64,000 nucleotides of DNA from Tepidimonas sediminis (GTDB taxonomy: Bacteria; Pseudomonadota; Gammaproteobacteria; Burkholderiales; Burkholderiaceae_C), in NCBI RefSeq assembly GCF_007556605.1, contig NZ_VJND01000007.1:1-64000 (forward strand). Direction: 5' to 3'. The notes beneath the pieces were generated by a model. That model made no database searches, was not told where the DNA came from, and worked only from the letters and a program-made list of their open reading frames with translations. Both the position numbers and the translations under genes were made by a program. Of this stretch, positions 55,868 to 64,000 are shown one piece after another (position 1 is the first letter of the stretch; every line of letters begins with the position of its first letter).

Positions 55868-56309
55868 CCTGCCGTTCAGCGTGTCCATTCCGTTCGTCGA
55901 GCTGCTCGGCTTTCGCCTGCGGCGCTGGGCGGACGGGGTGGCCGAGCTCGCCTACGAGCCCCAGCCGCAGCACCTGAACTCGTTTGGCGTCGTGCACGGC
56001 GGGGCGAGCATGACGCTGCTGGACGTGGCGATGGCGCACGCGGCGCGCAGCGTGCAGCGCGACATGGGGGTCGTCACGATCGAGATGAAGACGAGCTTTC
56101 TGCAGGCCGCGCAAGGGCCGCTGGTGGCGCGCGCGCGCCTGCTGCACCGCACCGCGACGCTGGCCTTCACCGATGGCGAAGTGCGCGACGCCGCCGGGCG
56201 GCTGTGCGCCCACGCCAGCGGCACGTTCCGCTACGTGCGCCGTCTGCCCGCGCCCGGGCGCGCGGTGCACGATCTGCGCGTGCCGCCCGGCGCCCCGGGC
56301 ACCGAGTGA
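55848..56309 (+). CDS. PaaI-type hotdog thioesterase
   Basis: This 153-residue hotdog-fold protein resembles PaaI/YdiI acyl-CoA thioesterases. The characteristic region is LNSFGVVHGGASMTLLDVAMAHAA, with VTIEMKTSFLQAAQGPLVARARLL. The helix Asp in LLDVAMAHA is the catalytic-acid position of the family. The start is GTG within the 3' end of the SDR gene. It could release CoA from stalled intermediates during acyl degradation. Confidence 0.88.
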   Translation: MPSSEVDLPFSVSIPFVELLGFRLRRWADGVAELAYEPQPQHLNSFGVVHGGASMTLLDVAMAHAARSVQRDMGVVTIEMKTSFLQAAQGPLVARARLLHRTATLAFTDGEVRDAAGRLCAHASGTFRYVRRLPAPGRAVHDLRVPPGAPGTE

Positions 56310-56348
56310 ACCGGGGCCGAGCCCCCTTTTTCTGCCGAGGAGCCATCC

Positions 56349-57368
56349 ATGCCACGCAACCAGCAGATCCTGCTCGTCAGCCGCCCGCAGGGCGAGGCGA
56401 CGCTGGACAACTTCCGCCTGGTCGAAACCGAGACCCCGCCGTTGCGCGATGGCCAGGTGCTCGTGCGCCATCACTACCTGAGCCTGGACCCTTACATGCG
56501 CGGCCGCATGAACGAGGGCAAGAGCTACGCCGCGCCGCAGCCGCTGGGTGAGGTCATGATCGGCGGCACCGTCGGGCAGGTGGAGGCAAGCCGACACCCG
56601 CGCTACGCCCCCGGCGACTGGGTGGTCGGCATGGGCGGCTGGCAGCTCTACGGCGTGGTCGACGCCGAGCAGCCCGGCGTGCTGCGCAAGATCGACGTCT
56701 CGCGCATCCCGCCGAGCCACTATCTCGGGGCGGTCGGCATGCCGGGGGTCACGGCGTGGTATGGCCTGGTCAAGATCCTGGAGCCGAAGGCCGGCCAGAC
56801 GATCACGGTCAGTGCGGCGGCCGGCGCGGTGGGCAGCGCGGTGGGGGTGCTGGCCAAGCAGCGCGGCTGCCGCGTGGTGGGCATCGCCGGTGGTCCTGAA
56901 AAATGCGCCTACGTGCGCGACGAGCTGGGCTTCGACGAGTGTGTCGATTACCGTCAGCATCCGGACCTGCGCAGCCTGGCCGCCGCGCTCAAGACGGCCT
57001 GCCCGGACGGTATCGACGGTCACTTCGAGAATGTCGGTGGCACCGTGCTGGACGCGGTGATGCTGCGCGCCAACGCCTTTGCGCGCGTGGCCCTGTGCGG
57101 CATGATCGCCGGCTACGACGGCCAGCCGCTGCCGATGCTCAACCCGTCGCTGATCCTCATCAACCGCATGCGCATCGAGGGCTTCATCGTCAGCGAGCAC
57201 ATGGAGGTGTGGCCGCAGGCACTGGCGGAGCTCGGCGATCTGGTGGCCAGCGGACGCTTCCGGCCGCGGGAATCGATCGCCCATGGGCTCGCCTCGGCGC
57301 CGCAGGCGTTTCTCGGGCTGCTGAAGGGCCGCAACTTCGGCAAGCAGCTCGTCAAGCTGGTCGACTGA
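56349..57368 (+). CDS. NADP-dependent oxidoreductase, CurA/leukotriene-B4-dehydrogenase type
   Basis: This 339-residue protein is a zinc-independent medium-chain dehydrogenase that reduces carbon-carbon double bonds of enones. Family parts are YLSLDPYMRGRM, VGMPGVTAWYGL, and the NADPH fold VSAAAGAVGSAVGVLAKQRGC with IAGGPEKCAYV. No structural zinc cysteines are visible. A GCCGAGGAGCCATCC ribosome site precedes the ATG, and the next gene starts 22 bp on. In this operon it may remove unsaturation in acyl intermediates. Confidence 0.92.
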   Translation: MPRNQQILLVSRPQGEATLDNFRLVETETPPLRDGQVLVRHHYLSLDPYMRGRMNEGKSYAAPQPLGEVMIGGTVGQVEASRHPRYAPGDWVVGMGGWQLYGVVDAEQPGVLRKIDVSRIPPSHYLGAVGMPGVTAWYGLVKILEPKAGQTITVSAAAGAVGSAVGVLAKQRGCRVVGIAGGPEKCAYVRDELGFDECVDYRQHPDLRSLAAALKTACPDGIDGHFENVGGTVLDAVMLRANAFARVALCGMIAGYDGQPLPMLNPSLILINRMRIEGFIVSEHMEVWPQALAELGDLVASGRFRPRESIAHGLASAPQAFLGLLKGRNFGKQLVKLVD

Positions 57369-57390
57369 CCGTTCACACGGGGGCCCACCG

Positions 57391-58299
57391 ATGCTGACCG
57401 ATTTTGCCGGCCGCACGGCCGTCATCACCGGGGCCGGCTCCGGCTTCGGGCTGGAGGTGGCGCGCATCGCGATGCAGCGCGGCATGAACCTGGTGCTGGT
57501 GGATGTCCAGGCCGACGCGCTGGAGCGCACCCGCGCCGAGGCCGAGGCGGCCGGCGTGGCCGTGCTGGCGCGGCGCGTCGATGTGGCCGACGTGGCCCAG
57601 ATGGAGGCGCTGGCCGAGGCCGTGCAGGTCCGCTTCGGTGCGCCGCACTTCGTGTTCAACAACGCCGGCGTGGCCGCCGGCGGGCTGGTGTGGGAAAACA
57701 CGGTCGCCGACTGGCAGTGGGTGCTGGGCGTCAACCTGTGGGGCGTGATCCACGGCGTGCGGCTGTTCGTGCCGCGGATGCTGGCGGCCGCGCAGGCCGA
57801 CCCCGCCTGGCGCGGCCACGTCGTCAACACCGCCAGCATGGCCGGGCTGCTGACGCCGCCCAACATGGGAGTCTACAACGTCAGCAAGCACGCGGTGGTG
57901 GCGCTGACCGAGACCCTGTATCAGGACCTGCGCCTGGTCACGGACCAGATCGGCGCCAGCGTCCTGTGCCCGTATTTCGTGCCCACCGGCATCGCCCGCA
58001 GCGAGCGCAACCGCCCGGCGGCGCTGGCGGCCGGCGCTGCGACGCGCAGCCAGCTGATCGGCCAGGCCATGAGCGAGAAGGCGGTCAGCAGCGGCAAGGT
58101 GACCGCGGCCGAGGTGGCGCAGAAGGTCTTCGAGGCCGTCGAGCAGGACCGTTTCTACGTCTACAGCCACCCGCACGCGCTGGCGGCGGTGGCGCAGCGG
58201 CTGCAGGCCATCGTCGAGGGCCGCAACCCGCCCGACCCGTTCGCCGAGCGGCCGGAGGTCGGCGCTCAGCTGCGCGCGGCGCTGCGCTCAGGCGGCTGA
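57391..58299 (+). CDS. SDR-family NAD(P)-dependent oxidoreductase
   Basis: This 302-residue short-chain dehydrogenase has TAVITGAGSGFGLEVARIAM, the FVFNNAGVAAGG motif, NTASMAGLLTPPNMGVYNVSKHAV (catalytic Ser, Tyr, Lys) and a 40-residue C-terminal extension. It is different enough from the gene at 55073 to be a separate family member. It ends the operon. Its last 12 bases overlap the end of the convergent cache-CheW gene. Confidence 0.92.
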   Translation: MLTDFAGRTAVITGAGSGFGLEVARIAMQRGMNLVLVDVQADALERTRAEAEAAGVAVLARRVDVADVAQMEALAEAVQVRFGAPHFVFNNAGVAAGGLVWENTVADWQWVLGVNLWGVIHGVRLFVPRMLAAAQADPAWRGHVVNTASMAGLLTPPNMGVYNVSKHAVVALTETLYQDLRLVTDQIGASVLCPYFVPTGIARSERNRPAALAAGAATRSQLIGQAMSEKAVSSGKVTAAEVAQKVFEAVEQDRFYVYSHPHALAAVAQRLQAIVEGRNPPDPFAERPEVGAQLRAALRSGG

Positions 58300-60825
58300 G
58301 ACGGCCGGTGCGTCGCGGCGCAAGGCGGCGAACAGCCGCTGCGTGTCCACCACCGGGATCAGCAGCTCGCCACCACGGGCGCGGATGAGCTGCTCGATCA
58401 GGCGCCGCGCGGCGCCGCCGAACGGCGCCGGGATGATCTCGTCGGCACCGAACTCCGGCACCGCGTGCAGCTCGTCCACGAGCAGGCCGGCGGTCTGGCC
58501 GTCGTGTTCGATCAGGATGATCTGGCGGCCCTGCAGCGCACTCTCGGGCGGCAGGTGGAGCCCCAGCAGCCGCCCGAGGTCGTACACCCAGATGAAGTGC
58601 CGCACGGCGGTGTTGTCGGTGGGCGGCAGCAACCCGACCAGGGCCGGATGCCCCTGCGGCGGCGAGGCGGTCATGCGCTCGGCCGGCACGGCCTCGCGCA
58701 CGCAGGCCGCATCCAGCGCCAGCAGGTCGTCGCCGAGGTAGAAGGTGGCGTACTCGCGCCCGCCCCGGGCGGCGGCGTGGCCCCAGCCGTCGCGCGCGGT
58801 GGCGCCGGCGCGCGTGCAGGCGCGCCGCACCGGGCCCAGCGTCTCGATCACGAAGGCCAGCACGTCGTCGCGGTAGCCGTCGCTGGTCTTGAACTCGCGG
58901 TAACCGGCCGAGGCCGAGACGCCCAGCAGGGCATAGTGCCCCTCGTGCTCGATGACGCGGCTGGCGGTGGCGCCGTTGGGCAGCGCCAGCCATGGGCCGG
59001 CAGCCGCCAGCACCGCACCCACCGGCGTGGCCGGGTCGGTGCTGGCGATCACGCGGCCCTGCCGGTCGGTCAGGTAGGCGCGCGCGTCCGGCCGCTGGCC
59101 GATGGCGCCGCGCAGCATCGCCAGCAGCTCGCGCTCGGCGTGGAAGACGATGCCGATGCCGCCGACGACGCGGTCGTCCTCCGGGTGGCGGATCGCCGCG
59201 TGGTAGGTGTAGGTCGGCCGCCCGTCGGTCCACGGCTCCACCTGGAACGGCGAGACGTGGTAGTGCTGCTCGTCCGGCAGCGCCAGCACCGCCTGCAGCG
59301 TGGCGTCGTCGACGCGGCGGCCCACCAGCCCGTCGTCGCCCCCGTCGTGCGAGTGCGCGACGATGCGGCCGCTGCGGTCGTAGACGAACAGCCGCGTGTA
59401 GACCGTGTAGAGCGAGTGGATGTAGCGCAGGATGCCGGTGATCGTCTCCACGGCACTGGGTTGGGGCGTGTCCTGCGCCAGAATGGTGCGCAGCTCCGGT
59501 GTCATCGCCCACCAGCGGCAGTCGTCGGCGCGCTCGTACAGGTTGCGGTCCAGCAGATCCACCGCCAGGTGGGCGACGAAGCCGACGCGCTGCAGGCCCG
59601 AGGCCAGCACGGTGTCGTAGAGATCGCGCACCGACTGCGCGAACAGCGTGTTGCTGCGCGCGCCGGTTTCGCTGATCTGGTCGAGGATGGTCTTGAGGCG
59701 CTGGCGGTCGACGTCGCCGCCGGCGGTGACGACCTGGCCGTTCCAGACCACGCGGCGGATCGACTCGGTGGCGCGGATCACCTCGTACAGCGGCGGGCTG
59801 AAGCTGCGCGCGTGCGACAGCAGACCGGCCACGGTGTTGGGCTCCAGCGCCTCCAGCGCGCTGCCCTCGTCACGCGCGAAAGCCAGGTCCACCGGCACCA
59901 TGACCTGCCCCTGCCAGCCTTCGGGGCCGAGGTAGCCCTGGTAGCCCTCGGCGCGGCGCGTGCAGACCAGGTACTCGCGCCCGGCGTGCAGCAGCAGGCG
60001 CGGCGCACGGTCGGGATTGACCGGCACCTGCGCGCCGCGCGCGATCCAGTGCTCGTCGGAGCTGGCGATGACGCGCGCCTGGCCGTCGAGCAGCAGCATG
60101 ATCGAGCGGCCGGCCGGGTCGCCGTGCGAGCGGAAGATCCCGGCCATCTCGGCCTCGAAGCCGAACACCAGGCACAGCACGCCCACCGGCTGGCGCGTCG
60201 TCGGGTGCAGCATGCGCTGGGCGTAAATCAGGCTGGCGCCGAGCCCCGGGCGCAGGTCGGTCGGGCGAAAGATCTGCACGTAGCCGTCGCTGGCCAGCGC
60301 CTGCTCGAGCAGCGGGTCCTGCGTGCCCTCCACCGCGTGCGCCGGGTCGGTCTGCACCAGCACGTTGCCTTCCGGGTCCAGCAGCAGGATCTCGTCGTAG
60401 ACCGTGTACTTGCGCCGGTACGACAGCAGCCGCGCGCGCACCGCCTCGACGTCGCGCGCCAGCCCGGCGACGAACTCGCACAGCACGCGGTCGGTGGCAA
60501 GGAAGCCGACGTCGGCCGTGCGCTCATACAGGTTGCGCACGACGATGTCGATCACGTAGCCGGCGCGCGTGTCCAGCCCCGCCATCACGTGGTCGATCTT
60601 TTCGGCCACGAGGCTGCGCACCAGCTCGCTTTCCAGCCGGTCGAAGCCGGCGCGCGTGGCGGCGATGGTCGGCAGGATGGCCTGCGCCTCCTGGGGGCAG
60701 ACCATGCGCGCGGTGGACTCGATGAGGCGCCACATCAGGTTGAGTTCGCGCAGCGACGTCTCGCAGCGGGTGACGTCGGGCATGTAGGGCAGGTAGTTGT
60801 CGACGGCGAGGGCGGGCAGGCTCAT
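58288..60825 (-). CDS. Soluble double-cache sensor fused to a CheW domain
   Basis: This 845-residue protein has two tandem sensory modules (about 85-330 and 415-665) and a C-terminal CheW-like domain (about 686-838). The modules look like an internal duplication. RNLYER occurs at 97-102 and 427-432, YTVY at 140-143 and 473-476, and RVIAS-x-D at 251-257 and 591-597, all 330-340 residues apart. The content resembles double-cache ligand domains. I see no signal peptide or membrane helix and no methyl-accepting or HAMP region, so it should be cytoplasmic. CheW domains dock onto CheA/receptor arrays, so it may bring a metabolite signal to a chemosensory system. No ribosome site is obvious. Confidence 0.85.
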   Translation of the reverse strand: MSLPALAVDNYLPYMPDVTRCETSLRELNLMWRLIESTARMVCPQEAQAILPTIAATRAGFDRLESELVRSLVAEKIDHVMAGLDTRAGYVIDIVVRNLYERTADVGFLATDRVLCEFVAGLARDVEAVRARLLSYRRKYTVYDEILLLDPEGNVLVQTDPAHAVEGTQDPLLEQALASDGYVQIFRPTDLRPGLGASLIYAQRMLHPTTRQPVGVLCLVFGFEAEMAGIFRSHGDPAGRSIMLLLDGQARVIASSDEHWIARGAQVPVNPDRAPRLLLHAGREYLVCTRRAEGYQGYLGPEGWQGQVMVPVDLAFARDEGSALEALEPNTVAGLLSHARSFSPPLYEVIRATESIRRVVWNGQVVTAGGDVDRQRLKTILDQISETGARSNTLFAQSVRDLYDTVLASGLQRVGFVAHLAVDLLDRNLYERADDCRWWAMTPELRTILAQDTPQPSAVETITGILRYIHSLYTVYTRLFVYDRSGRIVAHSHDGGDDGLVGRRVDDATLQAVLALPDEQHYHVSPFQVEPWTDGRPTYTYHAAIRHPEDDRVVGGIGIVFHAERELLAMLRGAIGQRPDARAYLTDRQGRVIASTDPATPVGAVLAAAGPWLALPNGATASRVIEHEGHYALLGVSASAGYREFKTSDGYRDDVLAFVIETLGPVRRACTRAGATARDGWGHAAARGGREYATFYLGDDLLALDAACVREAVPAERMTASPPQGHPALVGLLPPTDNTAVRHFIWVYDLGRLLGLHLPPESALQGRQIILIEHDGQTAGLLVDELHAVPEFGADEIIPAPFGGAARRLIEQLIRARGGELLIPVVDTQRLFAALRRDAPAVSAA

Positions 60826-60841
60826 GGGAGGGGATGGGGGT

Positions 60842-60851
60842 ATCGATCGAT
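60842..60851. other. ATCGATCGAT palindrome in the divergent cache-CheW/tex gap
   Basis: A 10-bp perfect palindrome lies 17 bp upstream of the cache-CheW start and about 94 bp upstream of tex. It may be a small operator. No paired promoter elements are convincing in this 119-bp gap. Confidence 0.25.
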
Positions 60852-60944
60852 CACGCCGGACAGCCTAGCAAGCCGTGTGCCGGGGTCGGGGCGTGGCAAA
60901 CTTGCGCGCTTTCCGATCCGACCACCCCGCATCGACGCCCGACC

Positions 60945-63287
60945 GTGAGCACGACGATCGTTGCCCGCCTCGCCGACGAGCTCGGCGTGCGCGCCGCCCA
61001 GGTGCAGGCCGCCGTGGACCTGCTGGACGGCGGCGCCACCGTCCCCTTCATCGCCCGTTACCGCAAGGAGGCCACCGGGGGCCTGACCGACACCCAGCTG
61101 CGCCAGCTCGAGCAGCGCCTGACCTACCTGCGCGAGATGGAGGAGCGCCGCGCCGCCATCCTGCGCAGCATCGAGGAGCAGGGCAAGCTCACCCCCGAGC
61201 TGCGCGCGGCGCTGGAGGCTGCCGCGACCAAGCAGGATCTGGAAGACCTCTACCTGCCCTACAGGCCCAAGCGCCGCACCAAGGGGCAGATCGCGCGCGA
61301 GGCGGGACTGGAGCCGCTGGCCTATGCCTTGTGGGCCGACCCGACGCTGGATCCGCAAGCGGCCGCCCAGCCCTACGTGAAGGACGCCAGGGGTGAGGAC
61401 GGCAGCGACTTCACCACCGTGGCCGCGGTGCTGGACGGCGTGCGCGACATTCTGAGCGAGCGCTGGGCCGAGGACGCCGCGATCGTGCAGCCGCTGCGCG
61501 AGTGGCTGTGGGCCGAGGGGCTGCTGCGCAGCCGGCGCATCGAGGCGCGCAACCCGGACGACCCGGAGGTTGCCAAGTTCCGCGACTATTTCGAGCACGA
61601 CGAGCCGATCGCGCGCGTGCCCTCGCATCGGGCGCTGGCGATGCTGCGCGGCCGCGCGCAGGAGGTGCTGGACCTGCGCCTGGCGCAGCCGCAGGAGGCG
61701 CCGGCTGGCCAGCCCTCGGAGGCCGAAGTCCGGCTGGCGCGGCTGCTGGGCTGGAGCCACCAGGGCCGCGCCGCCGACGACCTGCTGCGCCGCTGCGTGG
61801 CCTGGACCTGGCGTGTCAAGCTGAGCCTGTCGATCGAGCGCGACCTGTTCGCGCGCCTGCGCGAGCAGGCCGAGGCGGTGGCGATCCAGGTGTTCGGCGC
61901 CAACCTGCGTGACCTGCTGCTGGCCGCCCCGGCCGGCGCGCGCCCGACGATGGGGCTGGACCCCGGCATCCGCACCGGCGTCAAGGTGGCCGTGGTGGAC
62001 GCCACCGGCAAGGTGGTCGACACCGCCACGGTCCATCCGTTCGAGCCGCGGCGCGATGTCGAAGGGGCGCTGGCGACGCTGGCCGCGCTGGTGCGGCGCC
62101 ACGGCGTGGAGCTGATCGCCATCGGCAACGGCACCGCCAGCCGCGAGACCGACCGGCTGGTGGGCGAGCTGCTGCAGCGCCTGCGCCAGGGCGGGGCCGG
62201 CCCCCTGCCGCAGAAGGTGGTCGTCAGCGAGGCCGGCGCCTCGGTCTACAGTGCCAGCGAACTGGCGGCGCAGGAGCTGCCCGATCTGGACGTGAGCCTG
62301 CGCGGGGCGGTCAGCATCGCGCGCCGGCTGCAGGATCCGCTCGCGGAGCTGGTCAAGATCGATCCCAAGAGCATCGGCGTCGGTCAGTACCAGCACGACG
62401 TCGATCAGGCTCAGCTGGCGCGCACGCTGGAGGCGGTGGTGGAGGACTGCGTCAACGCGGTGGGCGTCGACCTCAACACCGCCAGCCCCGCGCTGCTGGC
62501 GCGCGTCTCGGGCCTGTCGGCAGCCACCGCGCGCGCCGTGGTGCGCTGGCGCGACGCGCACGGGGCCTTCCGCAACCGGCGCCAGCTGCTGGAAGTCAGC
62601 GGCATCGGACCGAAGACCTTCGAGCAGTGCGCGGGCTTCCTGCGCATCCGCGGGGGTGATGAGCCGCTGGACATGACCGGCGTGCACCCGGAGGCCTATC
62701 CGGTGGTGCAGCGGATTCTGGCCGCCGCCGGCCAGCCGATCGAGGCGCTGCTGGGTCAGCGCGAGCGGCTGCGCGGCCTGGACCCGCGCCGCTTCATCGA
62801 CGAGCGCTTCGGCGAGCCGACCGTGCGCGACATTCTGGCGGAGCTGGAAAAGCCCGGCCGTGACCCGCGTCCGGCGTTCCGCGTCGCGCGCTTCGACGAC
62901 GCGGTGCAGGATCTGGCCGACCTGCGCCCCGGCATGGTGCTGGAGGGCACGGTGACCAACGTGGCGCAGTTCGGCGCCTTCGTCGACATCGGCGTGCACC
63001 AGGACGGGCTGGTGCACGTCAGCCAGCTGGCGCGTCACTACGTGGCCGATGCGCGCAGCGTCGTCAAGGTCGGCGACGTGGTGCGCGTCAAGGTGCTGGA
63101 GGTGGACCAGGCGCGGCGGCGGATCGCGCTGTCGCTGCGGCTGGACGAGGCCGCCGCGCCGGTCGAGCCGGGCGCGCGGGGCGCGGCTGCAGCGCGCCGT
63201 GGGGGCAGCGCGCGGGCCGCCGCGGCGCCGGCGCCCACCGCGATGGCCGCCGCGTTCGCCCGCCTGCAGCAGGCCGGCCGGCGCTGA
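60945..63287 (+). CDS. tex: Transcription accessory protein Tex
   Basis: This 780-residue RNA-binding protein has the Tex order: N-terminal helical domain (LDGGATVPFIARYRKEATGG), YqgF-like RNase H fold (MGLDPGIRTGVKVAVVD), helix-hairpin-helix (DLNTASPALLARVSGLSAAT and LLEVSGIGPKTFEQCAGFLR), and a C-terminal S1 domain (GTVTNVAQFGAFVDIGVHQD). It binds nucleic acids and affects transcription of stress and virulence genes in other bacteria. GTG at 60945 (STTIVARLADELG) fits the family start. An Ala-rich tail of about 50 residues follows S1. Its TGA lies in the loop of a hairpin. Confidence 0.96.
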   Translation: MSTTIVARLADELGVRAAQVQAAVDLLDGGATVPFIARYRKEATGGLTDTQLRQLEQRLTYLREMEERRAAILRSIEEQGKLTPELRAALEAAATKQDLEDLYLPYRPKRRTKGQIAREAGLEPLAYALWADPTLDPQAAAQPYVKDARGEDGSDFTTVAAVLDGVRDILSERWAEDAAIVQPLREWLWAEGLLRSRRIEARNPDDPEVAKFRDYFEHDEPIARVPSHRALAMLRGRAQEVLDLRLAQPQEAPAGQPSEAEVRLARLLGWSHQGRAADDLLRRCVAWTWRVKLSLSIERDLFARLREQAEAVAIQVFGANLRDLLLAAPAGARPTMGLDPGIRTGVKVAVVDATGKVVDTATVHPFEPRRDVEGALATLAALVRRHGVELIAIGNGTASRETDRLVGELLQRLRQGGAGPLPQKVVVSEAGASVYSASELAAQELPDLDVSLRGAVSIARRLQDPLAELVKIDPKSIGVGQYQHDVDQAQLARTLEAVVEDCVNAVGVDLNTASPALLARVSGLSAATARAVVRWRDAHGAFRNRRQLLEVSGIGPKTFEQCAGFLRIRGGDEPLDMTGVHPEAYPVVQRILAAAGQPIEALLGQRERLRGLDPRRFIDERFGEPTVRDILAELEKPGRDPRPAFRVARFDDAVQDLADLRPGMVLEGTVTNVAQFGAFVDIGVHQDGLVHVSQLARHYVADARSVVKVGDVVRVKVLEVDQARRRIALSLRLDEAAAPVEPGARGAAAARRGGSARAAAAPAPTAMAAAFARLQQAGRR

Positions 63288-63296
63288 GGCGCCGGC
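63277..63296 (+). other. Hairpin with the tex stop codon in its loop
   Basis: GCCGGCGC (63277-63284) and GCGCCGGC (63289-63296) form a perfect 8-bp stem whose TGAG loop contains the tex stop codon. No T-run follows. GATAAT (63297-63302) abuts it and could be the -10 box of the next gene, 10 bases before its ATG. Confidence 0.5.
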
Positions 63297-63312
63297 GATA
63301 ATCCGGGCTGCC

Positions 63313-64000
63313 ATGACGCTGGACGAACTGCTGCAACAGGCCAAGGCCATCCCGAGCATCCCGCGGGTCGTCTCGGAGGTGTTGACCGAGCTCGACCGCG
63401 ACGACCCCGACACGCATCGGCTCACCGAGCTCATCGCCTCCGACCCCGGGCTGACGGCGCGCATCCTGAAGCTGGCCAACTCGGCGTTCTTCGGCCTGAC
63501 GCGCCAGATCGACTCGGTGGGCGAGGCCATCGCGGTGCTCGGCTTCAACCACCTGCGCACGCTGGTGCAGGCGGTGGCGCTGGGGGCGAGCTTCAAGACC
63601 GTGCCGGGCGTCAACCTGGAGCAGTTCTGGCGCTACAGCGTCAACACCGCCAAGATCTGCCGCCCGCTGGCGCGCAGCCTGCGCCTGCCGGAGGGGGCGG
63701 CCTTCACCGCCGGGCTGGTGCACGCCGTGGGCGACCTCGTCATGCACATCGGCATGCCGGACGTGGTGGCCAAGATCGACTGGCGCGTCTCGCCGTTCGA
63801 TCTCGGCCGTGCCGAGGTCGAGCGCTCGGTGCTCGGCTACACCTACGCCGACGTCAGCGCCGCCTTCGCGCAGCGCTGGGACTTTCCCGACGCGATCGTG
63901 CGCGCGCTCAAGCACCAGCTGGTGCCGTTCGAGGGCGACATCTACGAGCCGCTGGCCGGCGTCGTGCACATGGCCTCCTGGCGCGCCCGCGCGCAGGAGA
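63313..64000 (+). CDS. HDOD-domain protein, truncated by the window end
   Basis: The first 229 codons are present and the frame is open at the window edge. The protein begins MTLDELLQQAKAIPSIPRVV and has HDOD features: LIASDPGLTARILKLANSAF, FFGLTRQIDSVGEAIAVLGF, TAGLVHAVGDLVMHIG (in place of the usual LLHDIG) and the SAAFAQRWDFPDAIVRALKHQ segment. HDOD proteins are signalling or regulatory relatives of HD phosphohydrolases that have usually lost catalysis. It lies downstream of tex, near the cache-CheW gene, so both could belong to a signalling network. Confidence 0.88.
   Translation, partial: MTLDELLQQAKAIPSIPRVVSEVLTELDRDDPDTHRLTELIASDPGLTARILKLANSAFFGLTRQIDSVGEAIAVLGFNHLRTLVQAVALGASFKTVPGVNLEQFWRYSVNTAKICRPLARSLRLPEGAAFTAGLVHAVGDLVMHIGMPDVVAKIDWRVSPFDLGRAEVERSVLGYTYADVSAAFAQRWDFPDAIVRALKHQLVPFEGDIYEPLAGVVHMASWRARAQE

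Overview
The window is a very GC-rich, gene-dense bacterial chromosome segment. Gene content and order point to a betaproteobacterium of the order Burkholderiales, probably Comamonadaceae/Sphaerotilaceae-like. The supporting blocks are alaA-hom-thrC-moeA-moaD-moaE-clpB, msrB-yciB-bolA-parvulin, tsaE-amidase-mutL-miaA, etfBA, and a methyltransferase-rnhA pair. The assignment is by inference; no rRNA, tRNA, CRISPR array or insertion sequence was seen. About 54 protein genes are supported, no gap between genes exceeds 300 bases, and many neighbours overlap by 1-4 bases.

Layout: (1) 1-4827: a regulatory region with two candidate promoter/operator units, then etfBA, a terminator, a large acyl-CoA dehydrogenase and a nitronate monooxygenase-like gene. 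(2) 4845-11146 (minus): tsaE, cell-wall amidase, mutL, an MFS exporter and miaA. (3) 11169-17124 (plus): queG, an Mla-like permease/MCE/lipoprotein set with no ATPase gene, a NYN-like protein, a methyltransferase and rnhA. (4) 17205-21631: RND efflux adaptor and pump. (5) 21673-24440 (minus): PhoH/PIN ATPase, Bcp peroxiredoxin, Mth938-like protein. (6) 24483-33390 (plus): alaA, hom, thrC, molybdopterin genes, then clpB behind a near-consensus heat-shock promoter. (7) 33478-39491: ugd, an AAA ATPase-nuclease fusion and a sugar-nucleotide epimerase (minus), divergent from a glycosyltransferase and a flippase-like protein. (8) 39523-41655 (minus): parvulin, BolA, YciB, MsrB. (9) 41761-58299: a catabolic island with a Crp/Fnr regulator, acyl-CoA ligase, a five-gene Liv-type ABC importer and a seven-gene beta-oxidation operon. 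(10) 58288-64000: a double-cache-CheW protein (minus), tex, and a truncated HDOD gene.

The strongest functional link is between regions 1 and 9. EtfAB accepts electrons from acyl-CoA dehydrogenases, and the same operator type (CGAACG-N2-CGTTCG) lies just downstream of the -10 box of both the etfBA operon and the beta-oxidation operon 50 kb away, suggesting one fatty-acid regulon. The most unusual single genes are the soluble sensor with two tandem cache-like modules fused to CheW, and the AAA-PD-(D/E)XK protein sitting inside a UDP-glucuronate operon.
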